Source of the DNA: JAFDZV01 sp966128725
Lineage (GTDB): Bacteria; Bacteroidota; Ignavibacteria; OLB7
Assembly (NCBI GenBank): GCA_966128725.1
Contig: CBHYLN010000034.1
Span: 1 to 41,733, forward strand
DNA: 41,733 bases
Reading direction: 5' to 3'
Below are positions 24,921 to 32,763 of this stretch, in pieces (positions within the stretch are counted from its first letter, which is position 1; the number at the start of each line of letters is the position of its first letter). A program made the position numbers and the translations under genes. The notes under the pieces are model-generated. The model was not told where the DNA came from and did not search any database. It was given only the letters and a program-made list of their open reading frames with translations.

Positions 24921-25976
24921 ATGGCCGCAATCGCGTCAGGTGGATCTCGGCTCATCAGCGAATTCGCTTCGCAATTGATCTCCAAGATCGGTTCGATCTT
25001 CGAGGGCGTTTCAGCCAGCAGTCACCACCCCGCCGCTGAGTTTCCTCTCGATGGCGCAGATTATCTCTACGTTCTCTATGCTGCCAACGGCATGCCGTTG
25101 CGTATCGGTGCGATGCTCACGTCGACCGATCGCCGTCAGCGTGTAGCAATCGCCAAGGAAATTCACGATCTCGCTGTTGCCGGTATTGTTTCGTCATTCC
25201 GAGTTGTCGAACTCGATTCCGAGGAACTTGCCGCACAATTGGGTTCCCTGCTTCAGGATCTGTTCGGCTCGTCGCTGCTTCTCTCCGCGGTAGGCGCGCC
25301 GGCTCCGAAGCCTGGGCGCCCCAGCGGTGGTACGGCTGCCGCCCCTGCAAAGCGCCGTGGCCGTCCGCGCAAGAACCCTGAAGCCGCTGCCGCTCCTGCA
25401 GCCGCCGCACCGGCGAAGCGCCGTGGCCGTCCTCGTAAGAACGCTGAAGCCGCTGCTGCACCTGCAGCCGCCGCCCCTGCAAAGCGCCGTGGCCGTCCTC
25501 GCAAGAACGTTGAAGCCGCCGCCGCTCCTGAAGCTGCCGCACCGGCGAAGCGCCGTGGCCGTCCTCGCAAGAACGCTGAACCCGCTGCCGCCCCTGTTGC
25601 CGCAGCTCCTGCAAAGCGTCGTGGCCGTCCTCGCAAGAACGCTGAACCCGCTGCCGCTCCTGCAGCTGCCGCCCCTGCAAAGCGTCGTGGCCGTCCTCGC
25701 AAGAACGCTGAAGCCGCCGCCGCTCCTGTGGCCGCCGCCCCTGCAAAGCGTCGTGGCCGCCCTCGCAAGAACGCTGAAGCCGCCGCCGCCCCAGTTGCCG
25801 CCGCTCCTGCAGCTGCCGCCCCTGCAAAGCGTCGTGGACGTCCTCGCACGAACGCTGAAGCCGCCCCCGCTCCTGCCGCCGCCGCCCCTGCAAAGCGCCG
25901 CGGACGCCCTCGTAAGAATCCAGAAGCGGCTGCTGCGCCGGCAAAGCGTCGTGGCCGTCCGCGGAAGAACTCGTAG
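24921..25976 (+). CDS. HMGA-like protein with ten AT-hooks and an unrecognised N-terminal domain
   Basis: A 351-residue, strongly basic protein. Residues 1-120 form a compact-looking domain (SRLISEFASQLISKIGSI, ADYLYVLYAANGMPLRIG, RQRVAIAKEIHDLAVAGI, ELAAQLGSLLQDLFG) that I do not recognise. After a Pro/Gly linker, ten copies of KRRGRPRKN (one RPRTN) follow, separated by Ala/Pro/Glu linkers such as AEAAAAPAAAAPA. The GRP core flanked by Arg/Lys is the AT-hook, which binds the minor groove of A/T-rich DNA. The arrangement recalls eukaryotic HMGA and the C-terminal part of myxobacterial CarD, but with more hooks. The ATG at 24921 is chosen for its AGGAG 8 bp upstream; the open frame starts 15 codons earlier. 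A nucleoid-associated or regulatory role is inferred. It is followed by hairpins and then holA. Confidence 0.85.
   Translation: MAAIASGGSRLISEFASQLISKIGSIFEGVSASSHHPAAEFPLDGADYLYVLYAANGMPLRIGAMLTSTDRRQRVAIAKEIHDLAVAGIVSSFRVVELDSEELAAQLGSLLQDLFGSSLLLSAVGAPAPKPGRPSGGTAAAPAKRRGRPRKNPEAAAAPAAAAPAKRRGRPRKNAEAAAAPAAAAPAKRRGRPRKNVEAAAAPEAAAPAKRRGRPRKNAEPAAAPVAAAPAKRRGRPRKNAEPAAAPAAAAPAKRRGRPRKNAEAAAAPVAAAPAKRRGRPRKNAEAAAAPVAAAPAAAAPAKRRGRPRTNAEAAPAPAAAAPAKRRGRPRKNPEAAAAPAKRRGRPRKNS
25341..25973 (+). repeat. Coding minisatellite, 66-bp units encoding AT-hooks
   Basis: Ten tandem units, mostly 66 bp (22 codons), each contain AAGCGYCGTGGMCGTCC or a close variant. The seventh unit is about 15 bp longer and the last two are shorter. 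Near-identity between units suggests recent duplication or homogenisation, and copy number probably varies between strains. Confidence 0.93.
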
Positions 25977-25983
25977 TTGCGCA

Positions 25984-26071
25984 GGCGGCAACGCCGCCGT
26001 TAAAGCACGATGCGAACAATCCTGGCGCGGCTGTGCCAGTATAAGCGGGCGCTCCTGTATGGGGGCGCCCG
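25984..26071 (+). terminator. Two hairpins after the AT-hook gene
   Basis: The first (25984-25998) is GGCGGC-AAC-GCCGCC, starting 8 bp after the stop. The second (26046-26071) is a 10-bp stem, CGGGCGCTCC with GGGGCGCCCG (one G-T pair), followed by TTCCGTT. Neither has a full T-tract. Together they probably end the AT-hook transcript before holA. Confidence 0.5.
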
Positions 26072-26174
26072 TTCCGTTGCTGGACGTGCGGTGGCGGTTC
26101 CAATCGTTCGCTATATTGAATGGCTTTGGTGGCGATCCTTCCAAAGTGCCCCTGTTCAAACGACCCGATCACTG

Positions 26175-27266
26175 ATGCCGATTATCACGCCGGACAGCCT
26201 CGAGACCTCGATCAAACACGGGAAATTCGATCCCGTGTATTTGCTGTTCGGTGATGAGGAGTTTTTGATCGACGAGGCCCTGGCTCGTATCGTGGCCGTT
26301 GCGGTGGACGAGAACACGCGCAGCTTCAATTATGACGTGCTGCACGGCAGTGATATCAACACGGCCGACATTATCGACCGCGCCTCGGCATATCCGATGA
26401 TGGCCGAGCGCCGCGTTGTGGTTGTGCGTGAGGTGGATCGCACCTTTGCCTTGCGCGGCAAGCCGGATGAGGGGTCGGCGTTTGCCCGGTACATGCGGCA
26501 GCCGGCCGCCACCACACTGCTGGTGCTTACCGCGGCGACCTCCGATATTCTTGGCAAGGGTAAAAGCGGTGCCGGCCTGAAGGCGCCGTACAATATGATC
26601 GTGGAGAAAGGCACCGGCGTCCATTTCAAGAAAATATATGACCGTGAACTCCCGTCGTGGACGGCGGCGCGAATCCGTCAGCGTGGCAAGGAGATTACGC
26701 CCGACGCGGTTGAACTTTTTGTGGGATACACGGGCGCTTCGCTGCGCGTGTTGAGCAACGAGATCGAGAAGCTGTTCACGTTTGTCGAGGATCGTAAGCG
26801 CATCAGCGTTGAGGACGTCCGCGCGGTTGTAGGGGCCTCGAAGGTGTATAACGTCTTCGAGCTTCAGAAAGCAGTGGGGGCCAAAAATCTTGAACTCACC
26901 ATCGAGATAGCGGGCAAAATGCTTGCCGCCGGCGAACCGGAGCAACTGATACTCACCATGCTGACGCGGTATTTCAATGTCCTTTGGCGCCTTGTTGATT
27001 TGCGGGCCCGGACCAAGGATCAGAACGAAATGGCGCGGGCGCTGTCGATATCCTCCTTCTTCATCAACGAGTACCTTGGCGCGTTGGCGCGGTACCCGAT
27101 GGCGCATATCCGGAACGCGTTCGAGGCGCTGTTGCAGGCCGACATCATCCTGAAGTCGAGCCGTGTTGAGCCGGGGCTGGTGCTGCAATTGATGCTTATA
27201 TCGATTGTTGGCGGGGAACGGATGCGCGGCATACCCGTGCATGGCGTGGAATACGCGGAGTGGTAG
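26175..27266 (+). CDS. holA: DNA polymerase III subunit delta
   Basis: A 363-residue clamp-loader subunit that opens the beta sliding clamp. The N-terminus has the HolA pattern FDPVYLLFGDEEFLIDEAL, then a degenerate AAA+ domain (ERRVVVVREVDRTFALRGKP, ATTLLVLTAATSD), the VGYTGASLRVLSNEIEKLFTF segment of the lid region, and the C-terminal collar domain (VYNVFELQKAVGAKNLE, LTMLTRYFNVLWRL, LQADIILKSSR). Length is close to the usual 340. The ATG at 26175 starts the conserved region; the upstream in-frame extension overlaps the terminator region and is not conserved-looking. It is followed by mazG after 32 bp. Confidence 0.93.
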   Translation: MPIITPDSLETSIKHGKFDPVYLLFGDEEFLIDEALARIVAVAVDENTRSFNYDVLHGSDINTADIIDRASAYPMMAERRVVVVREVDRTFALRGKPDEGSAFARYMRQPAATTLLVLTAATSDILGKGKSGAGLKAPYNMIVEKGTGVHFKKIYDRELPSWTAARIRQRGKEITPDAVELFVGYTGASLRVLSNEIEKLFTFVEDRKRISVEDVRAVVGASKVYNVFELQKAVGAKNLELTIEIAGKMLAAGEPEQLILTMLTRYFNVLWRLVDLRARTKDQNEMARALSISSFFINEYLGALARYPMAHIRNAFEALLQADIILKSSRVEPGLVLQLMLISIVGGERMRGIPVHGVEYAEW

Positions 27267-27298
27267 AGCGACTTTCATTTAGCTGACAGGATAGACGG

Positions 27299-28078
27299 AT
27301 GAATCCTCCGATGGAAACCTTTGACGATTTCTTCGCAATTGTGCGGCGCCTGCGAAAGGATTGCCCGTGGGATCGCGAGCAGACGCATGCCTCCATTGCG
27401 CCGTTGTTGGTGGAGGAGGCCTACGAGGTGAAGGAGTCGATCGAGGACGGCAACGACGCGGAGCTGAAGAAGGAGTTGGGCGATATCCTGTTGCATGCGG
27501 TGATGCATTCGGTGATGGCCGAGGAGCGCGGCGCGTTCGGCTTCGATGATGTTGTGCGGCAGATTTCGGCAAAGCTGGTACACCGCCATCCGCATGTATT
27601 TGGCGACACGGTCGTTACCGACGCCAATCAGGTCAGCGAGAACTGGGAACAGTTGAAGATGAAGGAGGGGCGCCGCTCGTTGTTCGAGAACATGCCGCGC
27701 GCCCTGCCCGCATTGCAACGCGCCGATCGTGTGCAGGAAAAGGCATCGAAAGTAGGGTTCGATTGGGAGCGCCCAGAGGATGTGTGGGCCAAGGTTGAGG
27801 AGGAAATGGGCGAATTGCGGTCCGAGATTGCCAGCGGCGGCAGGCCGGAGGCGGTGGAGGAGGAGTTCGGCGACCTTCTGTTCGCCATGGTCAACTACGC
27901 ACGGTTTATTGGCGTGGCGCCCGAGGAGGCATTGCAGCGCACAACCAACAAGTTCATTCGCCGATTCCAGCATATCGAGGCACGGCTGAGCGAAACGGGC
28001 CAGACATTCGGCGATGTGGACCTGCAGCAGATGGACGCGTACTGGAACGAGGCGAAGGCGGCCGAACGCGCCGGGTAG
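27299..28078 (+). CDS. mazG: Nucleoside triphosphate pyrophosphohydrolase MazG
   Basis: A 259-residue protein that hydrolyses NTPs to NMP and pyrophosphate, removing aberrant nucleotides. It has two MazG folds, as in E. coli MazG (263 residues). The first carries the metal-binding ExxE motifs (LLVEEAYEVKESI and KKELGDILLHAVMHS). The second repeats the pattern (KVEEEMGELRSEI, EEEFGDLLFAMVNYARF). RRLRKDCPWDREQTHASI at the start and NKFIRRFQHIE near the end are typical. The ATG at 27299 is 32 bp after holA on the same strand, so a small operon is likely. Confidence 0.95.
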   Translation: MNPPMETFDDFFAIVRRLRKDCPWDREQTHASIAPLLVEEAYEVKESIEDGNDAELKKELGDILLHAVMHSVMAEERGAFGFDDVVRQISAKLVHRHPHVFGDTVVTDANQVSENWEQLKMKEGRRSLFENMPRALPALQRADRVQEKASKVGFDWERPEDVWAKVEEEMGELRSEIASGGRPEAVEEEFGDLLFAMVNYARFIGVAPEEALQRTTNKFIRRFQHIEARLSETGQTFGDVDLQQMDAYWNEAKAAERAG

Positions 28079-28276
28079 GCGTGTGCCGCATGCATCCGGC
28101 GGAGGCCGCAGGTTGCGCCGGCGGCGGCGTGCCATGCCAACGTTCGGTTCCAACGGGCCGGCCGGTTCCTTTCAATTCGTGTCAAACCGGTGTTGGGGCA
28201 ATCCGATTCGCCCACCTTTCGTACTTTTACGCGGTTCGATCCTGTCGTACACTCTTCATTGCGTAATCCGCTCCGC

Positions 28277-29437
28277 ATGACTCCATCTCGCCCAATCGCC
28301 AAGCTTGCACTCGAAAACGGCGTTGTTTTTACCGGTCGGGCATTTGGCGCCGTTGACCACGAGGCGCTTGGTGAGGTTGTGTTTAATACCTCGATCACCG
28401 GATATCAGGAGATCCTCACCGATCCCTCGTATTCCGGCCAGATTGTGACGATGACCTACCCACATCAGGGTAATGTTGGCACCAATCACTTCGATGTGGA
28501 ATCCGATCGGGTGCAGGCCGCCGGATTCGTGGCGCGCGAGTTCTCGCGGATTGCCTCGAACTGGCGGAACGAGCTGGACCTGAACGAATACCTGCGTCAG
28601 GCCGGGGTGATAGGTATCGATGGTATCGACACACGCATGCTGGTGCGCATCCTGCGCGAGCAGGGCGCGATGCGCGGCGTGATCTCCGCTCTGGAGTTGA
28701 ACGATGCCGTTCTGGTCGAGCGCGCGAAGTCCATCCCTGAGATGACCGGGCTGGATCTTACCAGCCTTGTTGCCTGCCGCGAGCCGTACGAGTGGGTGTC
28801 GCGCGATACCAGCGGTTATCTGCTTGCGCCCCCTGCCGACTTCGAATCGCGTGGTACCCATCATGTGGTGGTGGTCGATTTCGGTGTGAAGCACAACATC
28901 CTGGAGCGCCTGAGCAGCTACGGCTGCCGGCTGACTGTTGTGCCGGGCAGCATGACGGCCGAGGAAATCCTTGCGCTGGAGCCCGACGGCGTGTTCCTCT
29001 CGAACGGTCCGGGCGATCCGGATGCCGTGAAGTACGCCGTGGACACCATCCGTGCCTTGATGGGGCGCAAGCCGATCTTCGCGATCTGCCTGGGCCATCA
29101 GCTCCTGGCGCTGGCGCTTGGCGCAACCACCTACAAGTTGAAGTTCGGGCACCGTGGTGCAAACCATCCGGTGCAGAACCTGCGGACGCTGGCCAACGAG
29201 ATCACCTCGCAGAACCACGGATTCGCCGTGGATTCCGAATCGCTGAAGGGGCTGCCGGTGGAGGTGACCCATGTCAATCTCAACGATGGCACCATCGAAG
29301 GATTCCGCCACACCGAGCTGCCAATGTTCTGTGTGCAGTATCATCCCGAAGCAGGCCCCGGGCCGCACGACGCGGACTATCTGTTCCGTCAGTTCGTGGA
29401 GATGATGGAACGCGAGACGGTACTGAGCAATTCGTAG
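28277..29437 (+). CDS. carA: Carbamoyl-phosphate synthase small subunit
   Basis: A 386-residue glutaminase subunit of carbamoyl-phosphate synthase, supplying ammonia for carbamoyl phosphate in pyrimidine and arginine synthesis. The N-terminal domain has LALENGVVFTGRAFGA, GEVVFNTSITGYQEILTDPSYSGQIV and GIDGIDTRMLVRILREQG. The class I amidotransferase domain has VVDFGVKHNILERL, LSNGPGDP, the nucleophile Cys in FAICLGHQLLALALG, and the His/Glu pair in QYHPEAGPGPHD. The ATG at 28277 fits the family start; the upstream extension does not. A TACTTTTA at 28222-28229 is a possible -7 box without a matching -33. carB is not in the window. Confidence 0.96.
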   Translation: MTPSRPIAKLALENGVVFTGRAFGAVDHEALGEVVFNTSITGYQEILTDPSYSGQIVTMTYPHQGNVGTNHFDVESDRVQAAGFVAREFSRIASNWRNELDLNEYLRQAGVIGIDGIDTRMLVRILREQGAMRGVISALELNDAVLVERAKSIPEMTGLDLTSLVACREPYEWVSRDTSGYLLAPPADFESRGTHHVVVVDFGVKHNILERLSSYGCRLTVVPGSMTAEEILALEPDGVFLSNGPGDPDAVKYAVDTIRALMGRKPIFAICLGHQLLALALGATTYKLKFGHRGANHPVQNLRTLANEITSQNHGFAVDSESLKGLPVEVTHVNLNDGTIEGFRHTELPMFCVQYHPEAGPGPHDADYLFRQFVEMMERETVLSNS

Positions 29438-29550
29438 GCAGGCTACGGTATTGATGCGGGGCGGTGCGCGCCGTTGATGCCCGTGTGTTGGCGACGACGT
29501 TATCCCGCCGGATTGGCAGACGATTTTTTCACACTACGTACATCGGATAC

Positions 29551-30723
29551 ATGGCAACTGTGATTCTCTCCGCCGCCCGCACGCCGGTCGGCTCGTTTGG
29601 CGGCTCGCTTGCCGCCGTGCCCGCGCCGAAGCTTGGGGCCGTGGCCATCAAGGCCGCGCTTGAGCGTGCCGGGGTTGCTCCGGAAACCGTTTCGGAGGTG
29701 ATCATGGGAAATGTGCTTACCGCCGGTGTTGGCCAGGCGCCTGCCCGGCAGGCGGCACTGGGCGCCGGCCTTCCAACGTCGGTGCCGTGCACCACGATCG
29801 GCAAGGTGTGCGGCTCGGGCATGAAGTCCGTGATGCTCGCCGATCAGGCAATCCGCTGTGGCGATGCCACCGTGGTGGTTGCCGGCGGCCAGGAGAATAT
29901 GTCGATGGCCCCGTACCTGCTGGACAAGGCCCGCTACGGCTACCGCCTCGGCAACGGCACGCTTGTGGACTCGATGCAGAACGACGGGCTGGTTGATGCC
30001 TACGATAACGTCCCGATGGGTGTTGCCGCCGATGCCTGCGCGGTAAGCTGTAACGTGCCGCGCGAAGCGCAGGATGCGTTTGCCATCGAGAGTTATCGCC
30101 GCTCGCAGGAGTCGGTTGCGGCCGGCCGGTTCAAGGACGAGATCGTGCCCGTGGTGATTCAGGATCGCAAGGGCGAGATCGTGGTGGATACGGATGAGGA
30201 TCCCGCCAAGACCAACTTCGACAAGATCCCGACGCTGCGTCCGGTGTTCACGAAGGATGGCACGGTGACCGCCGCCAACGCATCGAAGATCAACGACGGC
30301 GCCGCCGCGCTGGTGCTTGCCGACGAGGCCTACGCCGCCGCCAACGGCCTTACGCCGATTGCCCGCATCGTTGCGCAGGCCCAGCATGCGCAGGCCCCGA
30401 TGGAATTCACGACCGCGCCGATCGATGCCGTGCACAAGGTGCTGGCCAAGGCCGGCCTTACCCTGGGCGATATCGATCTGTTCGAGGTGAACGAGGCATT
30501 CGCCGTTGTGGCGTTGGCCGCCGCCAACACGCTCGGCATCCCGCAGGAGAAGCTGAACGTGAACGGTGGGGCGGTTGCCATCGGGCATCCCATCGGCGCT
30601 TCCGGCGCGCGCATCCTTACCACGCTGCTGCATGCTCTGAAGGCGCGCGGCCTGAAGCGCGGCCTGGCCGCGATCTGCATCGGTGGCGGCGAGGCCACGG
30701 CGGTTATCGTGGAGATGGTGTAA
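29551..30723 (+). CDS. atoB: Acetyl-CoA C-acetyltransferase (thiolase)
   Basis: A 390-residue biosynthetic-type thiolase that condenses two acetyl-CoA to acetoacetyl-CoA, or the reverse. The acyl-accepting Cys is in GKVCGSGMKS (residue 87). The catalytic His is in NGGAVAIGHPIGASGARI, and the second Cys in AICIGGGEATAVIVE. The N-terminus ILSAARTPVGSFGGSL is standard, and the ATG at 29551 fits it exactly. The pathway partner 3-hydroxybutyryl-CoA dehydrogenase lies downstream at 32764, separated by an unrelated two-gene cassette. The two enzymes would serve butanoate/C4 acyl-CoA or fatty-acid metabolism. Confidence 0.94.
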   Translation: MATVILSAARTPVGSFGGSLAAVPAPKLGAVAIKAALERAGVAPETVSEVIMGNVLTAGVGQAPARQAALGAGLPTSVPCTTIGKVCGSGMKSVMLADQAIRCGDATVVVAGGQENMSMAPYLLDKARYGYRLGNGTLVDSMQNDGLVDAYDNVPMGVAADACAVSCNVPREAQDAFAIESYRRSQESVAAGRFKDEIVPVVIQDRKGEIVVDTDEDPAKTNFDKIPTLRPVFTKDGTVTAANASKINDGAAALVLADEAYAAANGLTPIARIVAQAQHAQAPMEFTTAPIDAVHKVLAKAGLTLGDIDLFEVNEAFAVVALAAANTLGIPQEKLNVNGGAVAIGHPIGASGARILTTLLHALKARGLKRGLAAICIGGGEATAVIVEMV

Positions 30724-30772
30724 CGGCGGTTGGCCGATTTCCATTTGCTTCGCGTTCCCAAACGGAGCCTCG

Positions 30773-32155
30773 ATGATCACGCAGTTGCGGTTGCAGAACT
30801 TCAAATCCTGGCGCGATACCGGTCTTGTCCGGTTTGCGCCAATGACCGCGTTGTTCGGTGGCAACAGCTCTGGCAAGACCAGTCTGCTTCAGATGTTATT
30901 GATGTTGAAGCAGACGGTGGAATCTTCCGATCGCAGTTTGGTGCTCAATCTCGGCGACGAACGCAGCAGCCTTGTGGAGCTGGGAACGTACAGGGATCTG
31001 TTGTTTGAACATGATGTCCGTAACGGGCTAACGTGGCAACTTGAGTGGCAATTGCCTGAGCGCCTCGACGTTGCCGATGCACTCACTCGCGATACCCTGG
31101 CCAGCGGCGACGTTCTCGGTTTTTCCGCTGCGCTTGGATGGACGGCCAACGGTGAGCGTGACTTGGGTCACGTAGCTGTGGAGCGCATGGCATACCGTTT
31201 CGGCGGCCACGAGTTCGGCGTTGAAGTGAAGACCGGTCGGAAACCGGGGTACGATCTGTTCAGTACGCATCCTCACATTTCCTTCAAGCGAAGTGTCGGG
31301 CGTGTTTGGCCGCTTCCGCCACCTTCCAAATGTTATGGCTTTCCCGACCAGGTCCGCGCGTACTTTCAGAACTCGGATTTTCTGTCCGATTTCGAACTAC
31401 GCTTTGAACAATTGTTCTCACGGCTCTTTTATCTGGGGCCACTTCGAGAATACCCCAAACGCCAGTATACATGGACCGGTGCTCAACCATCGGACATGGG
31501 ACGCCGAGGCGAACGAGTGGTTGATGCCTTGTTGGCGTCCCGCGTTTTGGGGCCGACAATCTCGCCGGGCTACAAACGCAAGCGGATGACGCTTGAAGAA
31601 CGGGTTGCGCAGTGGTTGAAAGATCTTGGATTGATCGATAGTTTCTCAGTTCGACCCATAACCGAAGGAGGGCAGCTCTTTCAGGTCTGGGTCCGCAAGC
31701 AACCGAAGGCAGCCGAGGTTCTTATCACCGATGTCGGGTTCGGCGTCTCGCAAATCTTGCCGGTTATTGCCCTCTGCTATTATGCTCCTCCCGGGACAAC
31801 CATCATTCTTGAACAGCCGGAAATCCATTTGCATCCGGCCGTTCAGGCGGGTTTGGCCGATGTGTTCATCGATGCGATCAAACATCGGGGTGTGCAAATC
31901 ATCCTTGAAAGCCACAGCGAACATTTGCTGCGCCGCTTGCAGCGGCGAGTTGCGGAGGGCGGTATTCGTCCGGACGATGCTGCGTTATACTTCTGCTCAA
32001 CCGATGCTGGTCAGTCACGGTTAACCGAGTTGGACATTGACCTGTTCGGTAACATCAAGAATTGGCCTGAAGGTTTCTTTGGTGATGAGCTTGGCGAAAT
32101 TGCCGCCATGCAGAAAGCCGTAATGGAGCGCAGGCGTCAGCAGAGGAGTCTGTGA
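30773..32155 (+). CDS. ABC/SMC-like AAA ATPase with DUF3696-type C-terminus
   Basis: A 460-residue ATPase of the AAA_15/AAA_21 (OLD/RecF-like) type. The start MITQLRLQNFKSWRD is typical, with Walker A GGNSSGKT at residues 29-36. Near residue 325 a DVGFGVSQILPVI block resembles the ABC signature, followed by Walker B TTIILEQPEIHLHP, where the usual Asp-Glu is Glu-Gln, and the H-loop IILESHSEHLLRRLQRR. The tail DLFGNIKNWPEGFFGDELGEIAAM matches the DUF3696 pattern. The ATG at 30773 has GGAG upstream. The stop overlaps the start of the PIN-like gene as GTGA, so the two are co-translated. GC is lower than in neighbours (28 of 60 at 31381-31440). Such ATPases often act as sensors in anti-phage systems; that role is inferred. 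Confidence 0.86.
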   Translation: MITQLRLQNFKSWRDTGLVRFAPMTALFGGNSSGKTSLLQMLLMLKQTVESSDRSLVLNLGDERSSLVELGTYRDLLFEHDVRNGLTWQLEWQLPERLDVADALTRDTLASGDVLGFSAALGWTANGERDLGHVAVERMAYRFGGHEFGVEVKTGRKPGYDLFSTHPHISFKRSVGRVWPLPPPSKCYGFPDQVRAYFQNSDFLSDFELRFEQLFSRLFYLGPLREYPKRQYTWTGAQPSDMGRRGERVVDALLASRVLGPTISPGYKRKRMTLEERVAQWLKDLGLIDSFSVRPITEGGQLFQVWVRKQPKAAEVLITDVGFGVSQILPVIALCYYAPPGTTIILEQPEIHLHPAVQAGLADVFIDAIKHRGVQIILESHSEHLLRRLQRRVAEGGIRPDDAALYFCSTDAGQSRLTELDIDLFGNIKNWPEGFFGDELGEIAAMQKAVMERRRQQRSL

Positions 32156-32661
32156 AACGTGTTGTTGTTGATACCAACGTCGCGCTGACGGCAAACGGGA
32201 AAGCTTCGCATGCCGACGATAGTTGCATGGAGGCATGTATTGATTTCCTGTTGGAGCTGCGCGAACTCGGCGTTGTGATTGTTGACGATCAGGGATTGAT
32301 TCTTGGCGAGTATCAGCGTCGGCTCTCGTTCGCGGGGCAGCCGGGCGTTGGCGATGCGTTCTTCAGGTGGTTATGGAACAATCAAGCCAATCCACGGCAC
32401 TGTCGCCAGGTTTCGGTTTCGCCAACAGATGCTCATGGGACTGACTTCGCGGAGTTTCCAAAGGATCCAGCACTTTCCGGATTCGATCGTGCGGATCGCA
32501 AGTTCGTTGCGGTTGCACTTGCCGGCAAAGAAAGGCCGACCATTGCAAACGCCACCGATTCCGATTGGTGGAATTACCGCGAAGCTCTTGAACGGCACGG
32601 GGTCAAAATCCAATTCCTCTGCTCCGGGCTTGCCAAAGGCGGTCGGGTTCGGAAGCGATAG
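32152..32661 (+). CDS. PIN-like nuclease, partner of the upstream ATPase
   Basis: A 169-residue protein starting at a GTG that overlaps the ATPase stop codon, with AGAGGAG just upstream. Acidic residues lie where PIN nucleases hold their metal ions: Asp7 in VVVDTNVAL, Glu53 in GLILGEY, Asp115 in FDRADRKFVAVAL, and Asp136/Asp138 in ANATDSDWW. The secondary-structure rhythm also fits PIN (a strand ending in DTN, a final short strand GVKIQFL). PIN proteins mostly cut RNA and include VapC toxins. No VapB-like antitoxin gene is nearby; the coupled ATPase may instead control it. GC is about half at 32221-32280 (30 of 60), below the flanking genes. PIN assignment is by motif only. Confidence 0.68.
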   Translation: MKRVVVDTNVALTANGKASHADDSCMEACIDFLLELRELGVVIVDDQGLILGEYQRRLSFAGQPGVGDAFFRWLWNNQANPRHCRQVSVSPTDAHGTDFAEFPKDPALSGFDRADRKFVAVALAGKERPTIANATDSDWWNYREALERHGVKIQFLCSGLAKGGRVRKR

Positions 32662-32763
32662 AGCGAGTAGAGGTGTCCCATTTACCGTGTCGATCCGGGC
32701 CATCGAGGGTCGATGATGGTTCGTTCCCTTTTCAACAGACAACTCTTACACCTGCGGAATAAC

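Noticed and set aside
25341..25973. Regularly spaced repeats that might be taken for a CRISPR array
   Set aside because: The 66-bp units are contiguous and fully coding, with no unique spacers, and no cas genes are nearby.
25117..26172. Long minus-strand open frames opposite the AT-hook repeats (also 25253-25849), with their own repeated Arg/Gly/Ala peptides
   Set aside because: They are mirror images of the repeat array: regular codon use on the plus strand keeps the opposite frame open. They lack a ribosome site and a recognisable domain, whereas the plus strand has both.
32152..32661. VapBC toxin-antitoxin pair
   Set aside because: The PIN-like gene has no small DNA-binding antitoxin gene beside it; the coupled upstream gene is a 460-residue ATPase.
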